Notes: generated by a model not told the origin, from the sequence alone. Counted from the stretch's first letter, positions 8,338 to 16,510 are shown. The stretch is 29,616 nt of DNA from UBA3478 sp049596955 (GCA_049596955.1 JBMYMD010000020.1:1-29616), one strand, 5' to 3'. Translations and numbers: made by a program.

Positions 8338-9596
8338 AGAAAGTAGTAAAACTTGTAGTTGCCCTATTTTTTGTGGTTACTGCCCTAGGATATTTGCAGT
8401 ACCAAATGCCAGAAAACAACACAAGCTCCAAATCAGCAGCTGAGTTATTGGGTAAACCGGAGTACATGGCTATTTCCTATGGGGGATACCGTGCAAAAAC
8501 AAGAGATATTCAGCCTACACTGACTGAAATCAAAGAAGACCTTCTTTTGCTTCACGCCATGGGTTTTCGATTTTTGAGAACCTATAATGTGCATTTGCCT
8601 TTTGCCGAGAATGTGCTAAAGGCCATATCAGAACTTAAAGAAGAACGCAAGGGATTCGAGATGTATGTCATGCTGGGTGCTTGGATAAATTGTCAAGGTG
8701 CTTGGACACCGAGTCCTAACCACGAAGTTGAAGACCTTGAGGTCAATACCAAAGAAATTAGTGAAGCAGTGCGATTGGCTCAAGGCTATGCAGACATTGT
8801 CAAAGTAGTGGCTGTAGGTAATGAAGCTATGGTTCACTGGGCACAATCTTATTTTGTGCGACCTGCTGTCATCTTAAAATGGGTGAATTATTTGCAAGAT
8901 TTAAAAGCCAAAGGAGACTTAGATCCTAATTTATGGATAACAAGTTCAGATAATTTTGCGGCTTGGGGTGGAGGTGATGCTATTTATCATCAACCTGATC
9001 TTGAGCGCTTGATCAAAGCAGTTGATTACATTTCAATGCACACCTATCCATTTCACGAAACACATTACCAATCGCATTACTGGGAGCAAGATGCGGAAGA
9101 GGTCACAGAACTTAGTGAAGTGGAGCAGGTTGAACAGGCGATGCAGAGAGCGGCTGACTACGCTAAAAACGAATACTATAAGGTAAAAAATTACATGGAG
9201 AGTCTGGGGGTTCAAAAGCCAATTCACATTGGAGAAACAGGTTGGGCAACTACATCAGACGGCTTCTACGGACCAGAGGGTTCTAATGCTGCTGACCAAT
9301 TCAAACAAGCAAAATACTTCAAGGCCACTTTAGATTGGACGGCAGAGGTAGGTATCAGTTGCTTTTTCTTTGAGGCTTTTGACGAAAAGTGGAAAGATCA
9401 AGGAAATCCAATCGGTTCTGAAAATCATTTCGGCCTATTTACTGTCGACGGAAATGGAAAGTATGCACTTTGGGATTACATTGACAAGGGTGTGTTCGAC
9501 GGCTTGGGAAGAGCCGGAAGTCCGGTCGAAAAAACCTTCCAAGGAAATTTAAACCAATTATTAGAAGAAGTTAAATCTCCTCCTATGGCAGAATAA
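8334..9596 (+). CDS. GH17 beta-1,3-glucanase or glucanosyltransferase, membrane-anchored
   Basis: A 420-residue protein with an N-terminal hydrophobic segment (about 5-22) that is an uncleaved anchor or signal peptide, then a single GH17 TIM barrel. The acid/base Glu164 lies in VGNEAMVHW at strand four and the nucleophile Glu301 in IHIGETGW at strand seven; FFFEAFDEKWK follows at strand eight, as in other bacterial GH17. The family cleaves or transfers beta-1,3-glucan such as laminarin. The start ATG overlaps the phosphorylase stop by 4 nt. In the periplasm it could shorten imported laminarin pieces before uptake by the symporter encoded 30 nt downstream. Transglycosylation, known for some bacterial GH17 members, cannot be excluded from sequence. 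Confidence 0.88.
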   Translation: MKKVVKLVVALFFVVTALGYLQYQMPENNTSSKSAAELLGKPEYMAISYGGYRAKTRDIQPTLTEIKEDLLLLHAMGFRFLRTYNVHLPFAENVLKAISELKEERKGFEMYVMLGAWINCQGAWTPSPNHEVEDLEVNTKEISEAVRLAQGYADIVKVVAVGNEAMVHWAQSYFVRPAVILKWVNYLQDLKAKGDLDPNLWITSSDNFAAWGGGDAIYHQPDLERLIKAVDYISMHTYPFHETHYQSHYWEQDAEEVTELSEVEQVEQAMQRAADYAKNEYYKVKNYMESLGVQKPIHIGETGWATTSDGFYGPEGSNAADQFKQAKYFKATLDWTAEVGISCFFFEAFDEKWKDQGNPIGSENHFGLFTVDGNGKYALWDYIDKGVFDGLGRAGSPVEKTFQGNLNQLLEEVKSPPMAE

Positions 9597-9626
9597 TACA
9601 ACTAAACTAACTAACACGAATAAACA

Positions 9627-11051
9627 ATGAGTACTCAACAAACGACAAATAAGGTTTCCATGGGGCAAAAAATAGCCTGGGGAATTGGTATGCTTGCCAA
9701 TCAAATGTTTCCAGCTGCTTTGGGAATTTTTATGGTGATTTTGGTTCAAAACCTCGGATTTTCACCCTGGCTTTGGGGATTGATCTTCTTTATCCCTAGA
9801 TTTTTTGATGCGATTACCGACCCCATTATGGGCTTTTTATCAGATAACACCAAATCTAAATGGGGACGACGAAGACAATATGTGTTTATAGGAGCCATTA
9901 TCATGGGTCTCGCATTTATGGCCATGTGGCAGCTCTATGCTGAAAATGGTTTGGAGTATAATTTTTGGTGGGTATTGTCTTTTTCAGTTTTATTTTACTT
10001 AGGCCTTACCATTTTTAGTGTGCCTTACGTAGCTATGGGTTACGAGATGAGTGATGACTTTCACGAGCGTACACAAATCATGGCTGTGGCTCAATGGATT
10101 GGACAGTGGGCCTGGGTAATTGCTCCCTGGTTTTGGGTGATTCTTTATAAGCCAGAATGGTTTCCTTCTGCTGAAGAGGGCGCACGCGAGTTGTCAATTT
10201 ATATCGGTTTGTTCTGTACGTTCTTGGCTATGGTTCCCGCTTTGTTTATAAAAAGTCAATCCACGCTTAATGACGATAATTTAAAGCCTTTAACCCTTGG
10301 CAATTTTGCTGGAAGTTTTGATGGAATTGTTCAAGGTTTTAAAGATGCAGCCCGCAGTAAGCCATTTAGAAAATTGTGCTGGGCAACCTTTTTAGTTTTT
10401 GGTTCTTTTCAGACCATTGCGGCCTTCACATTTTTTGTGATTGTCTATTATATGTTTGCGGGTGATGCGGGTGCAGCTGGTATCTTCCCGACCCTTCACG
10501 GTTGTGTTGGAGCATTAGCCACGACATTTATCGTTATTCCTATTGTCACTCGACTATCGAAGAAAATAGGTAAAAAAAGAACTTTTATCATCTCTCAATC
10601 TATAGGTATTGTTGGATATATTTTATTTTGGTTTTTATTTGACCCGAATCAACCCTATTTATTCTTGATTGCACTTCCTTTTCATTCTTTTGGAATAGGT
10701 GGACTTTTCACTTTAATGATGAGTATGACGGCTGATGTCTGCGATTTGGATGAATTAGAAAATGGGCTTCCTAGAAAAGAAGGTACACTTGGTGCTATTT
10801 ATTGGTGGATGGTTAAATTGGGTCAAGCAATATCAGGACTCTTAAGTGGTCTAATTATGACTTTTGTTGGTTTTGATGCAAATCTTACGGTACAGCCTGA
10901 AGGTGCAATTACAGGATTGCGCTTGTTTTATTCAGGATTTCCCATTCTATTCACCTTGATTGCCATATTTATAATGAAAAATTATTCGCTTTCCGAAGAA
11001 CGCGCAAATGAAATAAAAAAGGCGCTCGAGATCAAACGAGCTGCTCAATAA
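9627..11051 (+). CDS. GPH-family sugar:cation symporter (MFS type)
   Basis: A 474-residue inner-membrane protein with about 12 hydrophobic helices. The loop after helix two, DAITDPIMGFLSDNTKSKWG followed by RRRQY (residues about 53-77), is the diagnostic motif of the glycoside-pentoside-hexuronide:cation symporters, whose model is melibiose permease MelB. The fungal/animal SLC45 sucrose carriers are more distant relatives. As the third gene of the glucan operon (30 nt after the GH17 stop) it most likely imports laminari-oligosaccharides across the inner membrane for the cytoplasmic phosphorylase; that substrate is inferred from context only. The operon ends with a strong terminator just downstream. 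Confidence 0.9.
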   Translation: MSTQQTTNKVSMGQKIAWGIGMLANQMFPAALGIFMVILVQNLGFSPWLWGLIFFIPRFFDAITDPIMGFLSDNTKSKWGRRRQYVFIGAIIMGLAFMAMWQLYAENGLEYNFWWVLSFSVLFYLGLTIFSVPYVAMGYEMSDDFHERTQIMAVAQWIGQWAWVIAPWFWVILYKPEWFPSAEEGARELSIYIGLFCTFLAMVPALFIKSQSTLNDDNLKPLTLGNFAGSFDGIVQGFKDAARSKPFRKLCWATFLVFGSFQTIAAFTFFVIVYYMFAGDAGAAGIFPTLHGCVGALATTFIVIPIVTRLSKKIGKKRTFIISQSIGIVGYILFWFLFDPNQPYLFLIALPFHSFGIGGLFTLMMSMTADVCDLDELENGLPRKEGTLGAIYWWMVKLGQAISGLLSGLIMTFVGFDANLTVQPEGAITGLRLFYSGFPILFTLIAIFIMKNYSLSEERANEIKKALEIKRAAQ

Positions 11052-11090
11052 TTTTAGGTTGGATCTATTTAGTTAGGTTAGTTTAGTCGG

Positions 11091-11123
11091 TTTGACCTCC
11101 CTTGTGGAGGTCAAACTTTTTTT
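11091..11123 (+). terminator. Intrinsic terminator of the glucan operon
   Basis: A perfect 10-bp stem, TTTGACCTCC (11091-11100) and GGAGGTCAAA (11106-11115), with loop CTTGT, followed after one C by seven T (11117-11123). It lies 40 nt after the symporter stop. The A/T-rich base of the stem means a weaker reverse-direction terminator is possible too. Confidence 0.9.
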
Positions 11124-11193
11124 ACCCTTTATGGTTTGATCATACGCCTTAGAATTTTTTTGTACTTTTTAGTTCGCTACTAAATAACAAACT

Positions 11194-11994
11194 ATGGATG
11201 TACTCGATCGACATTACGAATTATCTTCGGAACAAATAGCCTACTATCAAAAGAATCGATTCATCAAATTAAAACAGGTTTTTGACGCTGAGACTATCGC
11301 CCATTTCAATGCTGTTATAGGAGCAAAGGTCGATGAGCTCAATACCCAGAAAAAAGAACTCAAAGAGCGCAATACTTATGAAAAGGCCTTTCTGCAACTC
11401 TTTAACCTGTGGCTAGAAGATCCTGCGATAAAAACTCTTATTTTTTCAAAACGTCTGGGTCGTATCGCTGCTGAACTTATGCAGGTTGAAGGAGTGCGCC
11501 TCTACCACGACCAAGCTCTTTTTAAAGAAGCTGGGGGTGGATATACGCCATGGCATGCCGATCAATTTTATTGGCCACTGCAAACCGATAAATGCATCAC
11601 TGCGTGGATTCCGCTTCAGGCCGTACCCTTAAATATGGGGCCCCTTGAATTCAGCGCACAAAGTCATCAAATTGTTGAAGGTAGAGAACTCGAAATAGGG
11701 GATGAAAGTGAAGACTTTATTTCAAAAAGGTTGCGCATTACCGATTTTGAACATCTTATTGAACCTTTTGATTTGGGAGAGGTCAGTTTTCATTCGGGCT
11801 GGGTTTTTCACAGGGCTGGTCCAAATCAAACGGATGAAACCCGAAAAGTAATGACCATTATTTATATGGATAAGGCCATGCGTCTAAAAGACCCTGAAAA
11901 TGACTGGCAAATTAACGATTGGAACACCTGGTGTCCGGGAGCTAAGGTGGGTGAGTTCATCGATACGCATTTGAACCCTGTACTGTATCCTTAA
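11194..11994 (+). CDS. Phytanoyl-CoA dioxygenase (PhyH) family Fe(II)/2-oxoglutarate oxygenase
   Basis: A 266-residue cytoplasmic protein. The iron-binding triad is readable: His121-x-Asp123 in WHADQFYWPL and distal His206 in VFHRAGPN; Arg217 in DETRKVMTIIY is placed to bind the 2-oxoglutarate carboxylate. The N-terminal ELSSEQIAYYQKNRFIKLKQ is the usual opening of PhyH-family hydroxylases. Members hydroxylate many small molecules (lipids, osmolytes such as ectoine, halogenation substrates), so the substrate cannot be named. It sits behind the terminator of the glucan operon with its own 5' region (a TACTTTTT box at 11163-11170 resembles a -7 element), and its stop overlaps the convergent neighbour's by a few nt. 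Confidence 0.88.
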   Translation: MDVLDRHYELSSEQIAYYQKNRFIKLKQVFDAETIAHFNAVIGAKVDELNTQKKELKERNTYEKAFLQLFNLWLEDPAIKTLIFSKRLGRIAAELMQVEGVRLYHDQALFKEAGGGYTPWHADQFYWPLQTDKCITAWIPLQAVPLNMGPLEFSAQSHQIVEGRELEIGDESEDFISKRLRITDFEHLIEPFDLGEVSFHSGWVFHRAGPNQTDETRKVMTIIYMDKAMRLKDPENDWQINDWNTWCPGAKVGEFIDTHLNPVLYP

Positions 11995-12764
11995 TCGTCA
12001 GCCAGACTTTTGTTATCGATTATTTCGATGGTGTGCTGCATCTCTTCAATGTATTCGTCATAATTGACCACGTAGCTCGAACGCAAAATAAAGACGTAGT
12101 TTTCAAAAAGGTTCATCACCCTTTCGGCTAAGGCATCCGAATGCTTCCAAAGCATCATGCGCTGCTCTTCAGGATTTACCTGTACTAAATTTTCATTGGC
12201 TTCAGGAAAGGATTGCCAATTGCGCACGTAGTTCTTATTGAGCCATTTGAAATTGTAATACTGATGCATCATGGGTTGCAAATAATTTAGAAAATACTCC
12301 TGTTCGCGTTCTTGTCGATCCATCAACAATAGATTGCGAGACTGCATCATTCCGATTTGGTGAATGAGTTCGTCATCTCCTAAATAACGGAGTGCTCCGG
12401 AACTTATAATTTGTTCAATATTGGCTGTATTCGGCTCGAAGTAGGTCCAGTTGAAAATAGCCTTGGCGAACAATTTCTGTTGCTTCATGTCATTTTCTAA
12501 GAGTCCTCTTTGTTCGACATCATCTATAAAGTGGTAGACATCGTCAATGAGTGTTTTTCGCAATTCTGTGAATTCTTCAAAGCGAACGATATCACCTTGC
12601 AGGTCGATATGCAAAGAGTTCAGTAATCTTTCTGATCGTTTTTCTTCGAGATAAGTCTCACGATAGTTTTCTACTAAAAATCCCATGGTTATTGCCACAA
12701 ACAAAATGAGTAGTTCTAAGAGACTCGATTTGAGGCTGATTTTTGAAAGTAATGTGGTTCTCAT
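11991..12764 (-). CDS. Membrane-anchored protein of unknown function (DUF6090-like architecture)
   Basis: A 257-residue protein with one N-terminal membrane helix (about 14-30, LLELLILFVAITMGFLVENY) ending in an E-N-Y-R-E segment and followed by a helical, charged domain. This layout, a hydrophobic helix closed by an N-W/Y-N-E-like motif and a long alpha-helical tail, is that of the DUF6090 family common in Bacteroidota, but the match is by architecture and not certain. An in-frame TTG lies 14 codons upstream (12806); the ATG at 12764 is chosen because it places the basic residues directly before the helix. A protein of the same design lies at 26278-26964. Function unknown. Confidence 0.7.
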   Translation of the reverse strand: MRTTLLSKISLKSSLLELLILFVAITMGFLVENYRETYLEEKRSERLLNSLHIDLQGDIVRFEEFTELRKTLIDDVYHFIDDVEQRGLLENDMKQQKLFAKAIFNWTYFEPNTANIEQIISSGALRYLGDDELIHQIGMMQSRNLLLMDRQEREQEYFLNYLQPMMHQYYNFKWLNKNYVRNWQSFPEANENLVQVNPEEQRMMLWKHSDALAERVMNLFENYVFILRSSYVVNYDEYIEEMQHTIEIIDNKSLADD

Positions 12765-12899
12765 GTTTTGCTTTGCTGATACCCTAATGTAAGCATTCAA
12801 TTTCAATTGAATGTTTTAGACCAATTTTTAATTTCAAAAAACAATTATTGTCATTTTTTTGGTATCTTAAAATCGAACTTAACTTAAAAACACTTCAAA

Positions 12900-13580
12900 A
12901 TGGATACTTCGCGTAGACAATTTTTTGCCACCATGGCTTTAGGGGTAAGTGCTTCTGCTTTTCCAAACATGGTCAACTCTTTTGATCAAATGGAATCGAT
13001 TTCAGACGCCAACAACGCCCTTGATTTTGACAATCAAGAATTAGACAACTGGTTCGATGGAATCAAAGGAGACCACCGTATCGTATATGACGGTAGTCAG
13101 CCTCACAACACCTTACCCATTGTTTGGAACTGGGCCTTTTTAGAGTCAAATAATTCCACAGGAATAAAAGATGATAATATTACAGCAATGACAGTGCTCA
13201 GGCATTCAGGAATTGTATTTGCCTTTAATTCTGAGGCTTGGAACAAATTTAAACTTGGTGCACTAGTCGACTTCAAAGACAATAAGACAGGAGAGCACGC
13301 ACTTCGAAACACGGTTTTTGAACCTCAAGAAGGGGATATGCCGCTTCCTCCGATTCAGGGAATAAAGGATTTACAAGCTAGAGGTTCTATGTTTTGTGTT
13401 TGCGATTTAGCGACAAAGGTCTACAGTTCGGCAGTAGCAGCAAATATGGGATTGAATGCTGACGATGTCTACAAAGAAATGGTCGCTTCTATTCTTCCTG
13501 GAATAAAATTGGTGCCATCAGGGGTTTGGGCCTTAGGTCGCGCTCAAAACAGAGGTTGCGGATATATTTTTGCAGGTTAA
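12900..13580 (+). CDS. Tat-exported DsrE-like domain protein
   Basis: A 226-residue protein starting with a twin-arginine signal (SRRQFFATMALG, Arg5-Arg6) and an Ala/Ser-rich stretch, so probably exported folded to the periplasm. The rest resembles the DsrE/DsrF-like fold seen in sulfur-relay proteins: TAMTVLRHSGIVFAFNSEAW followed by LQARGSMFCVCDLATKVY and VPSGVWALGRAQNRGC near the end. Cysteines at 166, 168 and 220 are candidates for persulfide or disulfide chemistry. Periplasmic Tat-dependent DsrE-like proteins are widespread but their role is not established. It is divergent from the preceding membrane-anchored gene; its stop overlaps the stop of the next gene (TTAA). Confidence 0.68.
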   Translation: MDTSRRQFFATMALGVSASAFPNMVNSFDQMESISDANNALDFDNQELDNWFDGIKGDHRIVYDGSQPHNTLPIVWNWAFLESNNSTGIKDDNITAMTVLRHSGIVFAFNSEAWNKFKLGALVDFKDNKTGEHALRNTVFEPQEGDMPLPPIQGIKDLQARGSMFCVCDLATKVYSSAVAANMGLNADDVYKEMVASILPGIKLVPSGVWALGRAQNRGCGYIFAG

Positions 13581-14413
13581 AGCGCCTTAAAAGATAAATG
13601 AGTTGAAACGGCCAGGTGATCAGAGATCCAACGGCCGTTTTTTCGTTTGTCGTCTAAGTGTTTATAAGACTTGATATCAAATCCATCTGAGAAGATGTAG
13701 TCGATTCGTCTATCGGGCGTCATGCCCACTTCAAAACCGTTAAATGTTCCTAGGGGCCCAAGTAATGGAGTATCTTCAAGAGGGTCTCGAAAAAGTTTTT
13801 TGAGCTCTACAATGGGCTGCTCTTTAGGAAGTGCATTAAAGTCACCGCTTAAAACGACAGGAAGTTGTGTTTTATTTACACTTTTTATCTTTTCTCTAAT
13901 TAAAATAGCAGATTGAATTCGAGCTTCTTGCCCTATGTGATCAAAATGGGTATTAAAATGCCAAAAACGCCGACTTGATTCAATGTGTTTGAATTGGGCA
14001 TAGGTGCAAACTCTAACAATGGCCGCATCCCACCCCTTTGATACGCGCTCAGGAGTTGTTGAAAGCCAAAAAGTTTCTGATTCGATGAGCTCAACTTCAG
14101 CTTTGTGGTAGAAAATAGCGGAGTACTCTCCTTTGGTTTTTCCGTCATCACGGCCTACACCTACATAAGCGTAATTAGGTAGGTTATCATTTAAATAAAG
14201 CATTTGGGTGTGAGTAGCTTCTTGAACACCAAATACCGAAGGTTTTTGAGCAGCAATGTGTTCTACAACCTCTTTTTTTCTCAAATCCCATAAATCATCA
14301 CCGTCATTGTCGCTGTTGTATCTAATATTTATAGAAACGGCAGTGAGTTCTTGTGCACTAAGTGTTACGGTAAAACTCAATACTAAAAGGCGAAGAAAAA
14401 GTTTGAAATACAT
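13577..14413 (-). CDS. Secreted endonuclease/exonuclease/phosphatase (EEP) family enzyme
   Basis: A 278-residue exported protein with a signal peptide ending LSAQE at about residue 20. The EEP catalytic set is complete by eye: Asn in VSINIRYN, Glu in GVQEATH, His in FNTHFDHIG, Asp and Asn in LSGDFNALP, Asp in RRIDYIFSDG, and the terminal Asp-His in SDHLAVSTH. The fold serves nucleases, sphingomyelinases and phosphoinositide or nucleotide phosphatases; the short form with a GDDxWxxRK-like insert near the start is common in Bacteroidota and often annotated as endonuclease. Substrate unknown; a periplasmic phosphodiesterase is the safe reading. The DUF6150 gene lies 9 nt upstream on the same strand, so they are likely cotranscribed. 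Confidence 0.9.
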   Translation of the reverse strand: MYFKLFLRLLVLSFTVTLSAQELTAVSINIRYNSDNDGDDLWDLRKKEVVEHIAAQKPSVFGVQEATHTQMLYLNDNLPNYAYVGVGRDDGKTKGEYSAIFYHKAEVELIESETFWLSTTPERVSKGWDAAIVRVCTYAQFKHIESSRRFWHFNTHFDHIGQEARIQSAILIREKIKSVNKTQLPVVLSGDFNALPKEQPIVELKKLFRDPLEDTPLLGPLGTFNGFEVGMTPDRRIDYIFSDGFDIKSYKHLDDKRKNGRWISDHLAVSTHLSFKAL

Positions 14414-14422
14414 ACTCTGCTT

Positions 14423-14755
14423 TTAGTACAATAAATGTTTTTTGGAATTGCTGTTCCAGCCTGCTTGTCCCTTGTATTCAACAAAGAATATTTTTAGATC
14501 TGCTTGGGATTCATAGTCGACGTAAAAGATGGTTTTATCAGCCTGACCACTGTATTCTGTAAAGTACCATAGGCCTTCATTTCCCGAGGCTTGACCTGAG
14601 TAATCTACCTTAAATACTTTTAAATCGGCACGAGAAGCATAATCAACTACAAAGACTTTTACATCGGCTTGTGAGGCATAGTCGACAGCAAATATTTCTT
14701 GTGCACTGATCAAGGTGCTACTCCATATTGATACAAGAAAAATGATATTTCGCAT
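14423..14755 (-). CDS. DUF6150-like exported repeat protein
   Basis: A 110-residue protein with a signal peptide (cut near SAQ, residue 19) and nothing else but six degenerate repeats of about 13 residues with the pattern V-D/E-Y-x-S/G-Q/R-A-D-x-K-I/V-F. Units begin near residues 23, 36, 49, 66, 78 and 91; unit three carries a short insert (GNEGLWYF). The final A-G-W matches the end of DUF6150 proteins as I remember them. The regular alternation suggests a small beta-sheet or solenoid. Function unknown. It is the first gene of a two-gene unit with the EEP enzyme, 9 nt apart, so it may be a periplasmic partner of it. Confidence 0.75.
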   Translation of the reverse strand: MRNIIFLVSIWSSTLISAQEIFAVDYASQADVKVFVVDYASRADLKVFKVDYSGQASGNEGLWYFTEYSGQADKTIFYVDYESQADLKIFFVEYKGQAGWNSNSKKHLLY

Positions 14756-14829
14756 AGGTCTTGGTTAAGAATGCCTTTTCAAGGTACTAAATTGCTTAAG
14801 AACTTGCGAATTATTTGTAATTTTCGAAT

Positions 14830-16209
14830 ATGAAGTATACCGTATTTTCAAAAGTTTATATTCGTCCACAGCATACTCTTTTGCTCATTTTTCTATTTAT
14901 TTTGAGCTGTTCAAAAGATGAACCGATGGAGATTGATGAAGAAGAACCGAGTTCAGGACCTGTGGTCTATCCTCCTTATACTTTACCCCTAGTATCGGTA
15001 GACACCTACAATCAAGAAATCCCAGACGAACCCAAAATTCCTGGGATCATGCAGGTTTCAGATCGAGGTAATGAATTGTTTCAAGGCCCAATTGGAATAG
15101 AACGCAGAGGTCAATCTTCACAGTCTTTTCCCAAAAAACAGTACGGTTTAGAAACGAAGGATGCCAGTAATCAAGATCTCGATGTTTCTATTTTAGACAT
15201 GCCTCTTGAGGAGGATTGGATTTTATATGCGCCTTACAGTGATAAGTCACTCATGAGAAATGTTTTAGCCTATGACATCGCCAGAAGCATGGGTCGATAT
15301 GCTTCTAGAACTCAATTTGTCAATATGAAGCTCAACGGACTCAATCAGGGTATTTACGTTTTTATGGAAAAGCTTAAGCGCGATGACAACAGAATTAATA
15401 TCAATAAGCTAAAGCCAGATGAAAACGAAGGTGAAGATGTAACGGGTGGCTATATCATTAAAATTGATAAAGGACCTGATAACGATCCGCAAACTCATTT
15501 TGTATCAAATTATACAGATGTGCCAGGTTCGAGCATTCGATTCTTTTACGATACCCCAGACTACGATGAAATTACTGCGGCTCAAAAAGAGTATATCGAA
15601 AATTACATGTACGATTTTGAGACGGCCTTGCAATCAGAGAATTTCGACGATCCTGAAACGGGATACCGCGCTTATATCGATGTGGAGAGTTTTGTGGATT
15701 TTCTTATTGTCAACGAGGTTTCAAATAATGTAGATGCCTATCGAATTAGTACGTGGATTACTAAAGACAAAAATTCAAAACTTTCAATGGGCCCTGTGTG
15801 GGATTTTAATCTGGGCTTTGGAAACGCAAATTATTGTGGGGGTGGACAAACTGACGTTTGGTCTTTTGAATTCAATCAACGCTGCGCAGGTGACTACTGG
15901 AATGTGCCTTTTTGGTGGGAGAAGCTGATGTCAGATCCCTATTTCAGAACCCAACTTAAAAATCGATGGGAGAGTTTACGCTCTGGAGCATTGAGTACCG
16001 GGCAGCTGATGGGCACTATTGATTCGTATTACGACACCTTGAATAATCTTGAAAATGCGGAGCGAAATTTTCAGCGCTGGCCTATTTTGGGCGAATGGGT
16101 TTGGCCTAATCAGTTTGTGGGCTCAACTTATGAAGAGGAGGTGAATTACCTCAAAGATTGGCTCAACCAGCGTTTGAATTGGATGGACGCTCAGATTTCA
16201 CAATATTAG
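14830..16209 (+). CDS. CotH kinase family lipoprotein
   Basis: A 459-residue lipoprotein (lipobox ILSC, Cys27, then an acidic linker rich in Glu) with a CotH domain. Family marks: GIERRGQSSQSFPKKQYGLE, DWILYAPYSDKSLMRNVLAY, GIYVFMEKLKRDDNRIN, the segment GGYIIKIDKG, FVDFLIVNEVSNNVDAY and the metal-binding-type GPVWDFNLGFGN near residue 325. CotH of Bacillus spore coat is an atypical protein kinase, and related proteins are often found on cell surfaces; whether this copy phosphorylates anything is unknown. The stretch before the hydrophobic core is unusually long (16 residues), yet no other in-frame start exists before the core. A TAATTTTC box lies at 14818-14825, just before the start. Confidence 0.9.
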   Translation: MKYTVFSKVYIRPQHTLLLIFLFILSCSKDEPMEIDEEEPSSGPVVYPPYTLPLVSVDTYNQEIPDEPKIPGIMQVSDRGNELFQGPIGIERRGQSSQSFPKKQYGLETKDASNQDLDVSILDMPLEEDWILYAPYSDKSLMRNVLAYDIARSMGRYASRTQFVNMKLNGLNQGIYVFMEKLKRDDNRININKLKPDENEGEDVTGGYIIKIDKGPDNDPQTHFVSNYTDVPGSSIRFFYDTPDYDEITAAQKEYIENYMYDFETALQSENFDDPETGYRAYIDVESFVDFLIVNEVSNNVDAYRISTWITKDKNSKLSMGPVWDFNLGFGNANYCGGGQTDVWSFEFNQRCAGDYWNVPFWWEKLMSDPYFRTQLKNRWESLRSGALSTGQLMGTIDSYYDTLNNLENAERNFQRWPILGEWVWPNQFVGSTYEEEVNYLKDWLNQRLNWMDAQISQY

Positions 16210-16288
16210 TTGAGGTTTTTGCATTGATACAGCTTTTACCTTCATTGAGAATTTGAAAAGTGCTGTTTACAAAAAATAATGTACCTAA

Positions 16289-16510
16289 CTAATTTCCATT
16301 CTCACAAGCACCAGTAACATAATCTACGATTCCTTCTGCTTCTGCTGAACAGGAGTTTGCATAGGTTACATTATTACAACCACATACCGGATCGTATTCT
16401 GCGGTGCAAATTGCATCTGTTGGAGGGTCTAATACACAGTCGTAGTAAGGTTCATCTGGTCCACATTTTGAAGACAAGAGCATTATTGATGCAATGAAAA
16501 ATAGACGCAT
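16289..16510 (-). CDS. Secreted Kazal-type serine protease inhibitor
   Basis: A 73-residue protein: hydrophobic signal (1-15) and one Kazal domain. The motif CTAEYDPVCGCNNVTYANSC (35-54) fits the bacterial Kazal pattern C-x7-C-G-C-x3-T-Y-x-N-x-C, with Cys25 and Cys69 completing three disulfides. Cys16 after LSSK could be lipidated, although Lys at -1 is unusual for a lipobox. Kazal domains bind the active site of subtilisin- or trypsin-like proteases in the periplasm or outside; the P1 residue cannot be assigned safely. The ATG follows directly on the TAA of a 31-codon gene, so translation is probably coupled. Third gene of a micro-operon. Confidence 0.82.
   Translation of the reverse strand: MRLFFIASIMLLSSKCGPDEPYYDCVLDPPTDAICTAEYDPVCGCNNVTYANSCSAEAEGIVDYVTGACENGN

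Noticed and set aside
8153..8467. A 104-codon minus-strand ORF across the phosphorylase/GH17 junction
   Set aside because: It is fully antisense to two well-supported genes and its translation has no recognisable domain; it is a shadow frame.
12765..12806. TTG-started 14-residue N-terminal extension of the membrane-anchored protein at 11991-12764
   Set aside because: The extension has no signal character and a good ATG lies just before the basic residues and membrane helix.
15446..15733. A 95-codon ORF inside the CotH gene in another frame
   Set aside because: Composition is Ile/Leu/Lys-rich noise and the CotH frame is unbroken with clear motifs.
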